Assembly (NCBI GenBank): GCA_002748065.1
Contig: PDRJ01000014.1
Span: 1-42,336 of the forward strand
DNA length: 42,336 nt
Source: Bacteroidota bacterium
GTDB lineage: Bacteria > Bacteroidota > Bacteroidia > Bacteroidales > BM520
Direction: 5' to 3'
Made by a program: the position numbers and the translations under genes. The notes beneath the pieces are model-generated. The model searched no databases and had not been told where the DNA came from. It was given only the letters and a program-made list of their open reading frames with translations. Shown here piece after piece: positions 1 to 7,818 of this stretch. Every line of letters begins with the position of its first letter. Within the stretch, counting starts at the first letter, position 1.

Positions 1-91
1 GCTACGCTTCAAAAAGGATGCCAACAGCAAAACACCCAGTTAAAAGTGACGATTTACTTTTGCGAAAAATTGGTGATTTTAAAATTGCTAT

Positions 92-997
92 TTACAAAAA
101 AGAACGACGAACCAAATCCATAACTTCCTTTTCGTGGGAGGTCATATCGTTAAAAATTTTTGACGTTGTCGTTTTCGTCATTGCTACTTTTTCGGCTAAC
201 GTTAAAAATTGCGTTGTAATCGTTCCGTTTGATGTTGGGAAAAGTCCTTCTTGTAAAGCAAAATCCGTATCTTCAACATGCAGTTTTGTGTTTAATAAAT
301 CATATGCAGGACTCAATTTAAAATCGCCTTGTTGGGTTTCTATCAACGAAAAGTTTTTTAAATGGGTATCACCATTAGAAAATAAATAATTGAATAAAAG
401 TAACTTAAATAACTTTGGTGTTTCAATTCGCCAGGCAGGAACATATCTTTTTAAGACCTCAAACAAATCTAAATAACTGCCGCTGTATTTATAATTTTCG
501 CCATTGGTTGCAGGTGTTTTTTTTAATAATGAGGCAAAATCTTCAACGGCTAATTTTTGATGCTCCTTTGTCATATCAAATCGTTTGGTAAGGTAGGCAG
601 GCTTTCCGTCTTTGAAAAAGACCAATCCATTTTCGGCTGTTTCTATTGTGAAAATTTGTTGTGCTATTTGCATTGTTAGATGTTCGTTTGCGGGTGCAAA
701 CTCGCTGTTCTTAGGTAAATCCGAAATCGGTTTTAATATAAATTGTCCTTGTTGATTTTTGGGGGTTAATTGCAACTCTGCATTATCCAAAATCAACGAA
801 TATTTTTCTTGAAATCCCGAAATAGAAAAATGCGTTTGATTTTCGTTAAAAATAGAACGGTTTTCGGCATGAGTAGGGGATAAATAGGGTAAAATATGAC
901 TGACTTTTTTGCCTCCGAACAACCTCTTAAGAGCAATCGGACTATATGTGTCAAATCCTTCGGTGAGTCTTGATGGACAGTTTTTTATATCTTTCAT
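92..997 (-). CDS. hipT: HipT/HipA-like serine/threonine kinase toxin (C-terminal kinase domain only)
   Basis: A 301-residue protein holding only the HipA kinase core, without the N-terminal subdomain that is fused in classical HipA. Visible motifs are the glycine-rich loop SISGFQEKYSL (residues 58-68), the catalytic NGDTHLKN block near residue 209, and the metal-binding SPAYDLL a little downstream. HipA-family kinases phosphorylate aminoacyl-tRNA synthetases and arrest growth. In the described HipBST systems the loop carries an SxS pair that is autophosphorylated, and S58/S60 here match that pattern. It is the last gene of a hipB-hipS-hipT order, 162 bases after hipS, which is a larger gap than usual. 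Which tRNA synthetase it targets cannot be told from sequence. The family call is firm; the functional subtype is inferred. Confidence 0.85.
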   Translation of the reverse strand: MKDIKNCPSRLTEGFDTYSPIALKRLFGGKKVSHILPYLSPTHAENRSIFNENQTHFSISGFQEKYSLILDNAELQLTPKNQQGQFILKPISDLPKNSEFAPANEHLTMQIAQQIFTIETAENGLVFFKDGKPAYLTKRFDMTKEHQKLAVEDFASLLKKTPATNGENYKYSGSYLDLFEVLKRYVPAWRIETPKLFKLLLFNYLFSNGDTHLKNFSLIETQQGDFKLSPAYDLLNTKLHVEDTDFALQEGLFPTSNGTITTQFLTLAEKVAMTKTTTSKIFNDMTSHEKEVMDLVRRSFL

Positions 998-1006
998 CTC
1001 TCTCTA

Positions 1007-1050
1007 TTTTGTAGCCTTTAGCTGTTAACTTTTGGCTTAGGTTAATGGCA
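1007..1050 (-). repeat. Short leader repeat, copy A (upstream of hipT)
   Basis: On the minus strand this stretch contains TTAACAGCTAAAGGCTACAA about 10 bases before the hipT start codon. A closely similar stretch sits at the same distance before the aquaporin start (2738-2780), with TAACAGCCAACGGCTACAAA. Shared placement suggests a small interspersed element or a common 5' leader. Only two copies are seen, so its nature is uncertain. Confidence 0.45.
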
Positions 1051-1068
1051 ACGTTCGCAAAAAGTTGT

Positions 1069-1116
1069 TCCCCGCCTCCCGTTTCCCGTCTCCGGTCTTC
1101 GGTCTCCCGTCTTCCA
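1069..1116. repeat. Pyrimidine-rich microrepeat tract
   Basis: A C/T-rich tract made of imperfect units of the type CCCGTCTCC / CGGTCTTC, lying in the hipS-hipT gap. The composition differs sharply from the AT-rich flanks. Similar degenerate CCGTCTCC strings occur between genes in some Bacteroidota genomes (recalled, not checked). No open frame crosses it. Confidence 0.5.
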
Positions 1117-1159
1117 CAATCATCCCACCGTGTACCTTTTTACCGTCATGGGGGTTTCT

Positions 1160-1483
1160 TTATGGTATTTTTTCAATGGTTACAGCACCAATAGTGTCTG
1201 TTTTTGCCGTATTCAGAAGAATACCAAAGGCATCGGAAGCATCAATTTTATAAGTGCGACAAACGAATTTTTTATTCACTCCTTCGGGAAGTAAATGATA
1301 AAAAAATGGAAATAACGTTTCCGCAAAAAACACCTTTTCCGATTTTGGGAAAGTCAGGCTAATGGCAGGTTTTTGCGTGTCTAAAACCCAATCATCTAAA
1401 TACTCAAATAAAAAACTTCCGTCGTCTTTTTGTGTCAGCACACCTGCTTGCTCGTTTTTATAAAATACTTTCGCCGTTCTCAT
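1160..1483 (-). CDS. hipS: HipS-like protein (stand-alone HipA N-terminal subdomain)
   Basis: A 107-residue protein matching the N-terminal subdomain of HipA: an opening strand with KVFYKNEQAGVL, the SLTFPKSEKVFF segment, and the LLPEGVNKKF motif typical of the family near residue 66. It ends naturally after the TIGAVTIE strand where this subdomain ends in fused HipA. In the described HipBST systems the equivalent small protein, HipS, is the antitoxin that inhibits the kinase directly, while HipB acts as a transcriptional partner. Its ATG overlaps the hipB stop (ATGA), so the two are translationally coupled. The antitoxin role is inferred from gene order and size. Confidence 0.8.
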   Translation of the reverse strand: MRTAKVFYKNEQAGVLTQKDDGSFLFEYLDDWVLDTQKPAISLTFPKSEKVFFAETLFPFFYHLLPEGVNKKFVCRTYKIDASDAFGILLNTAKTDTIGAVTIEKIP

Positions 1484-1701
1484 GAGTCGTTATTTTTGAT
1501 GTTTAACTGAATCTCCAACCCCAAAGCATCACAAATTTTAGTTAATGTTTCTAAGGTTGGGTTGCCTTTTCCCCGTTCAAATTGTCGTAGTGTACGAAGT
1601 CCAACACCTGAAATCTCCGATAAGGTTTCTTGGGTTACATTTAAAACGTTTCGTCTCTCCTTAATCTGTTCTACCAATCTCCGAAATGCCATATACTTCA
1701 T
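1480..1701 (-). CDS. hipB: HipB-like XRE-family DNA-binding protein
   Basis: A helix-turn-helix protein of about 73 residues from the start chosen here. The HTH core is visible as NVTQETLSEISGVGLRTL followed by RQFERGKGNPTLETLTKICDALGL, the standard XRE pattern. A longer open frame reaches 1788, but its added N-terminus is not HTH-like, and both ATGs at 1701 and 1692 give a normal XRE start. The stop codon overlaps the hipS start. HipB proteins bind operators in their own promoter and repress the toxin operon, and an inverted repeat covers the start region (1692-1745). It is the first gene of the three-gene module. Confidence 0.85.
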   Translation of the reverse strand: MKYMAFRRLVEQIKERRNVLNVTQETLSEISGVGLRTLRQFERGKGNPTLETLTKICDALGLEIQLNIKNNDS

Positions 1702-1745
1702 TTTTTTTATACGAAAATATAAAATTCGTTGATATATGAAGTATA
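1692..1745. promoter_or_regulatory. Inverted repeat over the hipB start, candidate autoregulatory operator
   Basis: The arms TATACTTCAT (1692-1701) and ATGAAGTATA (1736-1745) are perfect 10-base inverted repeats around the hipB start and its upstream region. A second, inner pair, ACGAA (1711-1715) and TTCGT (1725-1729), is nested in them. HipB-type regulators bind such palindromes over their own promoter. The role is inferred; the symmetry is seen directly. Confidence 0.55.
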
Positions 1746-1833
1746 AAATGCCGTTTATTGCATTATTTCTCTCCCCTCTGCCAGTCAAGCTGTACGTCTT
1801 GTGTGTTGAATATTGATTTGCCAGGCAGCAAAA

Positions 1834-2031
1834 TTAGACCATGGGGAAGATCCCCGCAAGACGGGGTTGGTAGAAGGGATACATAGAGCATAATCGTTGA
1901 TGCATACATAGTGCCATAAAAAATACCCACCCCAACACGCCTAGAACCGTCAAAAACAACGAATTGTTCTGTGGTTGTGGGGGTGTTGAAATGGGTAGAG
2001 AAGGGGAGAGAGCGGACTCTTTACCCCGCAT
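1834..2031 (-). CDS. Possible small membrane protein (doubtful)
   Basis: A 65-codon open frame beginning 9 bases after the aquaporin stop. It has a polar, proline-rich N-terminus and one possible membrane segment (SLFLTVLGVLGWVFFMAL, about residues 24-41). No recognisable family, no clear ribosome binding site, and the tail is not protein-like. It may be chance. Just inside its end, a CCCCG/CGGGG hairpin (1851-1865) could be a weak terminator for the minus-strand genes upstream. Confidence 0.2.
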   Translation of the reverse strand: MRGKESALSPSLPISTPPQPQNNSLFLTVLGVLGWVFFMALCMHQRLCSMYPFYQPRLAGIFPMV

Positions 2032-2040
2032 GGTGTACTG

Positions 2041-2729
2041 TTATGCCTGCTCTTCCGGAGAAACCATTTTGTAGACCAATCCCGCCAAGATCGCTCCTAC
2101 GATGGGAGCCACAATGAATAGCCAAAGCTGCTCAAGGGCCCATCCTTGTGCAAATAGGGCTTGACTAATACTTCGTGCAGGGTTTACCGAGGTGTTGGTA
2201 ACAGGGATACTGATTAAATGAATAAGGGTCAGTCCCAATCCTATGGCCAGTCCCGCAAACCCCTTGGGGGCCTTCGAATGTGTAGCCCCCAGGATGATGA
2301 TCAGGAACATGAAGGTCATCACGATTTCCGTTACTAAGGCTGCAAGCAGACTATAGCCTCCCGGTGAATGTTCCCCATATCCGTTGGCCGCAAATCCGCC
2401 AATTTCAAATCCTGCCTTTCCGGTTGCAATAACATAGAGGATGCCGGCACCGGCTATGCCCCCAGAATTTGAGCGATGATGTAAGGAATGAGTTCGCTCT
2501 TTTCAAAGCGTCCTCCAATTCATAGCCCGATAGAGACGGCAGGGTTAAGGTGACAACCGGAAATATGTAAAATGGCATAGGCCATGGTGACAACGGTTAA
2601 ACCAAAAGCGATGGCAACGCCCACAAATCCAATGCCTAGTTCCGGGTACGCCGCGGCTAAGACAGCACTTCCACATCCGCCAAGAACTAACCATAGCATT
2701 CCAATAAATGCAACAACTAACTTTTTCAT
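2041..2729 (-). pseudogene. aqpZ: Aquaporin Z-like channel, broken by a nonsense codon and a frameshift
   Basis: Read in three pieces, this is a full aquaporin of about 229 residues. The N-terminal piece has [18 protein letters not shown] and the first NPA box ([10 protein letters not shown]). The C-terminal piece has [17 protein letters not shown] with the second NPA box and WALEQLW. Directly after the first NPA box the codon expected to be tryptophan (IGLW-GGRF in E. coli AqpZ) is TGA at 2520-2522. Further on, a run of five C on the plus strand (2459-2463) must gain one base to restore the frame into [16 protein letters not shown] is used as a normal stop by hipB nearby, so recoding is unlikely. 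Two independent lesions favour a true pseudogene, though sequence error is possible. AqpZ channels carry water across the inner membrane. Confidence 0.85.
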
Positions 2730-2737
2730 TTTTTCGC

Positions 2738-2780
2738 TTTGTAGCCGTTGGCTGTTAGCTTTTTGGTCGCTGACTTGGTT
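2738..2780 (-). repeat. Short leader repeat, copy B (upstream of the aquaporin gene)
   Basis: On the minus strand this matches copy A at 1007-1050 over about 25 bases, including GGCTACAAA, and ends 8 bases before the aquaporin start. Just beyond it, ATTCTCC and GGAGAAT (about 2799-2819) form a 7-base inverted repeat. Confidence 0.45.
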
Positions 2781-2864
2781 TATAAGGCTTACCTCTCTCA
2801 TTCTCCCTCCGCAGGAGAATCGTAGTCTCTCCAGCGTATGGAAGAGGGGGGAGGGGAGGAGCAT

Positions 2865-4106
2865 TTAAAATTTTGCAAGGTTTTTTTTGTCATACTTTCC
2901 CGCCTCCAACTTGGCGCGTACTTCGCTAAAGGCTTTGAGCGTGTACTCCACATCCTCTATGGAGTGTGCTGCTGTGGGGATAATACGAATAAGAATGGTT
3001 CCCTTGGGGACGACCGGGTAGATGACAATGGAGGTGAAGATTTTGTAGTTGGACCTCAAATCGTGGGTGATCTGTGTAGCCTCTTCCACCGTTCCATTGA
3101 GGAATACGGGGGTTACACACGATTCGGTAACGCCCAGGTTGAATCCCAAGTCTCTCAGCCCCTTTTGTAGGGTGTTAACGATGTGCCATAACTTCTCTTT
3201 ATGTTCCGGTTCGTCGCGAAGCATGGCCAAGCGTTTCAGCGATCCGATAACAATGGGCATGGGGAGTGATTTGGCAAAGATTTGGGAGCGCATGTTGTAG
3301 CGTAGGTGGTCGATCACTTCGGCGTCAGCGGCCACAAAAGCTCCAATGCCGGCCATGGCCTTGGCAAAGGTGGAGAAATAGATGTCAATTTCATCCTGTA
3401 CCCCGTAGTGTTCGCCTGTGCCATAACCTGTTTTCCCCATGGTTCCGAAGCCGTGGGCATCATCCACAAGCATGCGGAAATGGTATTTTTTCTTGAGTTC
3501 GGCAAGGGCTTTAAGATTTCCCAGATCTCCGGCCATGCCGAAAACACCTTCCGTAATCAGGAGAATACCTCCACCGGTTTTCTCCGCAAGCCGGGTGGCA
3601 CGTTGCAACTGTTTCTCGCAATTTTCCATATTGTTATGGGGGAATACAAAACGTTTTCCCAAGTGCATACGCAGCCCATCGATGATGCAGGCGTGGGATT
3701 CCGAGTCGTATACAACCACATCGTTACGGTCGATCAGCGCATCGATGATGGAGACCATTCCCTGATAGCCAAAGTTCAGCAGGTATGCAGCCTCTTTCTT
3801 CACAAAGGAGGCCAACTCTTCCTCTAACTGCACATGGTATTTGGTTTGTCCCGACATCATACGAGCTCCCATGGGGTAAGCAAGTCCCCACTCCTTTGCA
3901 GCATCTGCATCCACCTTTCGCACATCCGGGTGGTTGGCAAGTCCCAGGTAGCTGTTGAGGCTCCACACCAACATCTCTTCTCCACGGAAGGTCATGTGAG
4001 ATCCCAGCTCGCCTTCCAATTCGGGGAACATATAGTATCCAAAAGCATCTTCACCGTATACCCCCAATGGGCCGGGGTTTTTCTTTATCTTCTCAAAAAG
4101 ATCCAT
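2865..4106 (-). CDS. Alpha-oxoamine synthase, probable serine palmitoyltransferase
   Basis: A 413-residue PLP-dependent fold-type I enzyme of the family that joins an amino acid to an acyl-CoA with loss of CO2 (serine palmitoyltransferase, AONS, KBL). Visible features: LNSYLGLANHP (50-60), SESHACIIDG with His138, which would stack on PLP, DDAHGFG with Asp215/His218, and FSTFAKAMAG with the PLP-binding lysine at K249. Length is normal. Bacteroidota commonly use such an enzyme for the first step of sphingolipid synthesis. This protein resembles the MDLFEKI-type branch widespread in the phylum more than the Bacteroides SPT that I recall, so the exact substrate is inferred. It has its own promoter, divergent from the symporter gene. 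Confidence 0.78.
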   Translation of the reverse strand: MDLFEKIKKNPGPLGVYGEDAFGYYMFPELEGELGSHMTFRGEEMLVWSLNSYLGLANHPDVRKVDADAAKEWGLAYPMGARMMSGQTKYHVQLEEELASFVKKEAAYLLNFGYQGMVSIIDALIDRNDVVVYDSESHACIIDGLRMHLGKRFVFPHNNMENCEKQLQRATRLAEKTGGGILLITEGVFGMAGDLGNLKALAELKKKYHFRMLVDDAHGFGTMGKTGYGTGEHYGVQDEIDIYFSTFAKAMAGIGAFVAADAEVIDHLRYNMRSQIFAKSLPMPIVIGSLKRLAMLRDEPEHKEKLWHIVNTLQKGLRDLGFNLGVTESCVTPVFLNGTVEEATQITHDLRSNYKIFTSIVIYPVVPKGTILIRIIPTAAHSIEDVEYTLKAFSEVRAKLEAGKYDKKNLAKF

Positions 4107-4137
4107 AATTACGAGGTTTTATTGATTTTATACTTCG

Positions 4138-4145
4138 CAAAGCTA
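4138..4145 (-). promoter_or_regulatory. -7 promoter box for the alpha-oxoamine synthase gene
   Basis: On the minus strand this reads TAGCTTTG, a match to the Bacteroidota -7 consensus TAnnTTTG, 31 bases before the start codon. No convincing -33 element is seen. Confidence 0.5.
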
Positions 4146-4149
4146 ACAC

Positions 4150-4157
4150 TATTTTTG
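4150..4157 (+). promoter_or_regulatory. -7 promoter box for the symporter gene
   Basis: TATTTTTG matches TAnnTTTG and lies about 85 bases before the symporter start, back to back with the -7 box of the divergent gene. Confidence 0.45.
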
Positions 4158-4242
4158 TGTTTGCCCCATTATTTTGTTGCCCTTTTTTCACAAGGGGAAG
4201 GGTCTGATATTTTTTTTGTTATTTTGTCGAAAAAAAGAGCCT

Positions 4243-5832
4243 ATGCGATCCAATAGTTTTGTGACCATCGACTACGTGATATTTTTTGCCTACATCGCGG
4301 TGATTATCTTCACGGGGTTGTGGGTGTCGCGCTCAAAGAAAAAGGAGCGAACCTCCAGGGATTATTTTTTGGCGGATAAGTCCTTGACATGGTGGGCTAT
4401 TGGTGCCAGCCTTATTGCGGCCAACATCTCTGCCGAGCAGATGATCGGCATGTCGGGGAGTGGGTTTGCCATCGGGTTGGGGATCGCCTCCTACGAGTGG
4501 ATGGCGGCGGTAACCCTTATCCTGGTGGGTAAGTTCTTTTTGCCCATCTTCATCGAGAAGAAGATATACACCATGCCCCAGTTTCTGGAGAAGCGTTACG
4601 ATGGCCGTGTGCGTACGGCCATGGCAGTATTTTGGTTGTTGGTATATGTCTTTGTAAACCTCACCTCGGTGCTCTATCTGGGGGCCTTAGCCATGAATAC
4701 TATTATGGGGGTTCCTATGCTGTGGGGCATTATAGGATTGGCTCTTTTTGCCGCAGTATACTCCATCTACGGTGGACTCAAGTCGGTTGCATGGACGGAT
4801 GTGATCCAGGTGGTGGTGCTTATGGGGGGCGGCTTGATTACGGTGTGGCTTGCCCTTGATGCTGTTGCGGATGGAGCGGGACCTCTCAAAGGATTTGGCC
4901 TCTTGTTGGAGAAGGCACCCGGAAAATTTGATATGATTCTTGCCAAGGATCATCCCCACTATGGTGACCTTCCCGGCCTTGGGGTGATTATTGGAGGGAT
5001 GTGGATTGCCAACATCTCCTATTGGGGCTTTAATCAGTATATTATTCAACGGGGGTTGGCTGCCAAGAGTGTGCGGGAGGCACAGCGTGGCGTCCTTTTT
5101 GCCGGCTACCTGAAGCTGATTATCCCCCTCATTGTGGTGATCCCGGGTATTGCTGCTTTTGTCCTAACCCAAGGGGATCCCTCCATCATCAATCCTCCGG
5201 ATGAAGCCTATCCTTGGTTGTTGCACAATTTTGTTCCGGCCGGTATTAAAGGCCTTGCCTTTGCGGCTCTGACGGCGGCCATCGTCTCTTCCCTGGCCTC
5301 CATGCTTAACTCGGCTTCCACCATATTCACCATGGATATCTATACCAACTATATCGTTCGTGATGCCGATGAGAAACGGTTGGTGCGTGTGGGACGCCTA
5401 ACCAGTATCACCGCACTGCTCCTCGCGGTGCTTACCGCACGTCCCCTGTTGGGCGGATTGGATCAGGCCTTTCAATATATCCAGGAGTTTACCGGGTTTG
5501 TGACTCCCGGGGTGTGTGCCATCTTTTTAATGGGTTTTTTCTGGAAAAAGACTTCGGCCAATGCCGCCCTCTGGAGCGCCATCTTGACCATCCCGCTCTC
5601 CTTTGTGTTCAAATGGGGGTGGCCCTCTCTGCCCTTTATCGACCGAATGGGGATCGTCTTTGTGCTTATTGTGCTTATCGCCGTGGTGATTAGTTTTATT
5701 GATAACCGGAGTCAGGCCGATCCCAAAGCGGAGTCGATCCACAAGGGACTTTTCTATACGGATCATCGCTTTAACATCGGGGCATTGGGGATTTTGATCA
5801 TTACTGCGGTGCTCTATATCCTATTTTGGTAA
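4243..5832 (+). CDS. Sodium/sugar symporter, SSS family (vSGLT-like)
   Basis: About 529 residues, an inner-membrane transporter with many hydrophobic segments. It follows the Vibrio sodium/galactose symporter vSGLT closely as I recall it: ANISAEQMIGMSGSG, EWMAAVTLILVGKFFLPIF, LVYVFVNLTSVLYLG, AVYSIYGGL, WGFNQYIIQR, AAIVSSLASMLNSASTIF and FQYIQEFTG. Such proteins import galactose or glucose with Na+. The start at 4243 was preferred because the frame upstream (from 4174) does not look like the family. A galactokinase gene lies elsewhere in the window (18091), which fits use of galactose, but the two are not an operon. Sugar specificity is inferred. Confidence 0.88.
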   Translation: MRSNSFVTIDYVIFFAYIAVIIFTGLWVSRSKKKERTSRDYFLADKSLTWWAIGASLIAANISAEQMIGMSGSGFAIGLGIASYEWMAAVTLILVGKFFLPIFIEKKIYTMPQFLEKRYDGRVRTAMAVFWLLVYVFVNLTSVLYLGALAMNTIMGVPMLWGIIGLALFAAVYSIYGGLKSVAWTDVIQVVVLMGGGLITVWLALDAVADGAGPLKGFGLLLEKAPGKFDMILAKDHPHYGDLPGLGVIIGGMWIANISYWGFNQYIIQRGLAAKSVREAQRGVLFAGYLKLIIPLIVVIPGIAAFVLTQGDPSIINPPDEAYPWLLHNFVPAGIKGLAFAALTAAIVSSLASMLNSASTIFTMDIYTNYIVRDADEKRLVRVGRLTSITALLLAVLTARPLLGGLDQAFQYIQEFTGFVTPGVCAIFLMGFFWKKTSANAALWSAILTIPLSFVFKWGWPSLPFIDRMGIVFVLIVLIAVVISFIDNRSQADPKAESIHKGLFYTDHRFNIGALGILIITAVLYILFW

Positions 5833-5837
5833 CCTTC

Positions 5838-5876
5838 GTGCCATAGTAGTATAGGCACTAAGCAGCGTTTTTCTTT
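5838..5876 (+). terminator. Possible weak terminator after the symporter gene
   Basis: A GTGCC / GGCAC pair (5838-5842 and 5854-5858) with an 11-base loop, followed after a short gap by a T-rich run. The stem is short, so confidence is low. Confidence 0.3.
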
Positions 5877-5911
5877 TTTCTATTTACGACGCATTGGGCC
5901 TCCTTTTGAAT

Positions 5912-5919
5912 TACCTTTG
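5912..5919 (+). promoter_or_regulatory. -7 promoter box directly before the MATE gene
   Basis: TACCTTTG matches TAnnTTTG and ends five bases before the GTG start. Transcription from here would begin at or very near the start codon, so the mRNA would be leaderless or nearly so. Confidence 0.5.
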
Positions 5920-5924
5920 TCGCA

Positions 5925-7256
5925 GTGGCAACGCAGATTACCTATCGGAACATTTGGAAGATCGCCTATCCGGTTATTCTTGGTGGTGTTGTGGAGAATG
6001 TGGTGTTAGCCACCGATACCATTTTTCTGGGTCGTTTGGGGGAGATTGCCCTTGGAGCGGCAGCGCTGGGAGGTTTGTTCTATTTCATCGCCGTTTTTGT
6101 GGCCAATGGGGTGGGGGTGGGAGTCCAGATTATCCTTTCCCGTCGCTATGGAGAGAAAAATTTTCACCAGATTGGGGGGCTGCTGGCACAGGCAGGGCTC
6201 TTACTCTTCTTGATCTCCTGCTTCCTTTTTGTGGGCCTTTTTTTCTTTTCCGATGCCTTTTTCTCCCTGACCATTGCCTCCCGGGAGGTGTTGAAGGTAA
6301 CCACCCACTTCTTACAATACCGCTCTTTTGGGGTCTTTTTTGCCACCTATAATGCGTTGATGAGCGCGTTTTTTATTTCCATCCATCGCACCAAGGTGAT
6401 TTCGCTCTCGGCTGTTTTAACAGGATTGGTGAATATACTGCTAGATTATGGATTGATATTTGGCCACTTTGGCCTCCCTGAGATGGGGGTGGAGGGAGCC
6501 GCCTTGGCCAGTGTGATAGCTGAGGGTACAGCCTCCCTTTTCCTTTTTGTATATACTTGGTCTACAGTGCCTGGGGGGCGTTTCAATCTTCATGTAACCT
6601 GGAGGCCTCAGCGAGAGAAGATCCGTCGCATTATGACGGTAGCCGCTCCCGTGATGGCTCAGAATTTCCTCTCAATGGCCGGGTGGTTTATCTTTTTCCT
6701 CTTTGTGGAACACCTGGGGCCGGCCTCTCTGGCTGTCTCCAATATCGTGCGAAGCCTCTATATGATCATCCTTATTCCCGGCTTGGGGTTCGCCTCTGCT
6801 TCCGCCACGTTGGTGAGCTTTCTTATCGGTGAAAAGCGACAGGAGGAGGTCCTCTCCCTGCTTAAAAAGATTGTGCTTATGAACCTTCCGGCTACCGTGG
6901 CACTTTTTCTTCCGGCGATGCTTTTTTCCCATCAAATCCTTCATCTTTATACTCCTGACGAAAGCTTGGTGGCTCTGGCAAAAGTGCCCCTTTTTCTGGT
7001 TTGTAGTGCCTCCCCCTTTCTGGCTTCGGCCTTTATCCTCTTTCAGGGAGTAAGTGGTACAGGGAATACCCTCGTAAGCCTTATGATAGAAACGGTGGTC
7101 CTCGCCCTCTATCTCTTTGTGGCATGGCTGTTGGTATTCCCCTTTCGTTTCAACCTCTCGCAGGTATGGGGCGTGGAATATCTATACGCTTTATCCCTGT
7201 TGGGCGTCTCGTTAGCATACTTGCTATCAAACCGTTGGAAGGGTAGGGAGGTTTAA
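5925..7256 (+). CDS. MATE family multidrug/toxin efflux transporter
   Basis: A 443-residue inner-membrane protein with about twelve hydrophobic segments in two similar halves. The opening ITYRNIWKIAYPVILGGVVE, the TDTIFLGRLGEIALGAAALG segment and the second-half start EKIRRIMTVAAPVMAQNF are typical of the MATE (NorM/DinF) superfamily, which expels cationic drugs or metabolites against Na+ or H+. The start codon is GTG; no in-frame ATG gives a better N-terminus. It follows the symporter gene on the same strand after 92 bases with its own -7 box. The substrate cannot be predicted. Confidence 0.9.
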   Translation: MATQITYRNIWKIAYPVILGGVVENVVLATDTIFLGRLGEIALGAAALGGLFYFIAVFVANGVGVGVQIILSRRYGEKNFHQIGGLLAQAGLLLFLISCFLFVGLFFFSDAFFSLTIASREVLKVTTHFLQYRSFGVFFATYNALMSAFFISIHRTKVISLSAVLTGLVNILLDYGLIFGHFGLPEMGVEGAALASVIAEGTASLFLFVYTWSTVPGGRFNLHVTWRPQREKIRRIMTVAAPVMAQNFLSMAGWFIFFLFVEHLGPASLAVSNIVRSLYMIILIPGLGFASASATLVSFLIGEKRQEEVLSLLKKIVLMNLPATVALFLPAMLFSHQILHLYTPDESLVALAKVPLFLVCSASPFLASAFILFQGVSGTGNTLVSLMIETVVLALYLFVAWLLVFPFRFNLSQVWGVEYLYALSLLGVSLAYLLSNRWKGREV

Positions 7257-7317
7257 TTTTTCCTCAATGCTTTGGAATTATTTAGAATTGTTATAAATTA
7301 GCAGCCTGTTTAGCGTC

Positions 7318-7818
7318 ATGAAAAAGATCAACGCCATAATTTCTCTCTTGTTATCTGCCGTTTTGTTGATGGCCGATTCCGGGTTTACGGTATATCAACA
7401 CTATTGTGCCAAGTCGGACAAAGTGCAGGTATCCTATTTTGTGGATCTCACCCATTGTCACGGGATGTTTTCCGGGGAGGAGTCTCATCATGGTGGAGAG
7501 GGGTGTTGTTCTTCACATGCTGGCGTTGATGGGGAGACCCATTGTCGGGGGGATCTTTTCTCCTACCATGAGGGCGATCCCGCTTGCTGTACGTCGGAAG
7601 CGATCTTTTGTAAGTTGGTGGAGAGCTACGAAACCTCATCAGCCTATCAACTGCTATCGCCCCTCTATATCCCGGTGTTATTGGCCGTTTTTACGCCTGA
7701 AAAGAGGAGGTTGCTTTCGGAGAAATGCCAGCAAAAAATGCTGTTTGATTCCGGCCCCCCATGGGGCTATGGGATAGCCCTGGTTCGCTACATCCAACAG
7801 GCTAAAGATTACCTTTAA
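7318..7818 (+). CDS. HYC_CC_PP family secreted cysteine-rich protein
   Basis: A 166-residue protein with an N-terminal signal (MKKINAIISLLLSAVLLMAD) and the features that name the HYC_CC_PP family: a HYC motif near residue 28, two CC pairs (GCCSSH, about 63, and ACCTSE, about 91) and a PPWGYG motif near the C-terminus. The middle is rich in His, Cys and Asp (THCHG, ESHHGGEG), suggesting metal binding in the periplasm. The family has no established function that I know of. It commonly stands near TonB-dependent receptors and HMA-domain proteins, as here, which points to metal, probably copper, handling. The family call is good; the role is inferred. Confidence 0.75.
   Translation: MKKINAIISLLLSAVLLMADSGFTVYQHYCAKSDKVQVSYFVDLTHCHGMFSGEESHHGGEGCCSSHAGVDGETHCRGDLFSYHEGDPACCTSEAIFCKLVESYETSSAYQLLSPLYIPVLLAVFTPEKRRLLSEKCQQKMLFDSGPPWGYGIALVRYIQQAKDYL

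Noticed and set aside
92..1483. A single fused hipA broken by insertion
   Set aside because: The small protein ends at the natural boundary of the N-subdomain and the kinase has its own normal start, so separate genes fit better; noted as an alternative in the findings.
2520..2522. TGA read as tryptophan (recoding) in the aquaporin gene
   Set aside because: TGA is an ordinary stop in nearby genes such as hipB, and the gene has a second lesion, so decay or sequence error explains it better.
5894..6352. 152-codon frame overlapping the MATE gene start
   Set aside because: It is a shifted-frame shadow of the MATE gene with no family features.
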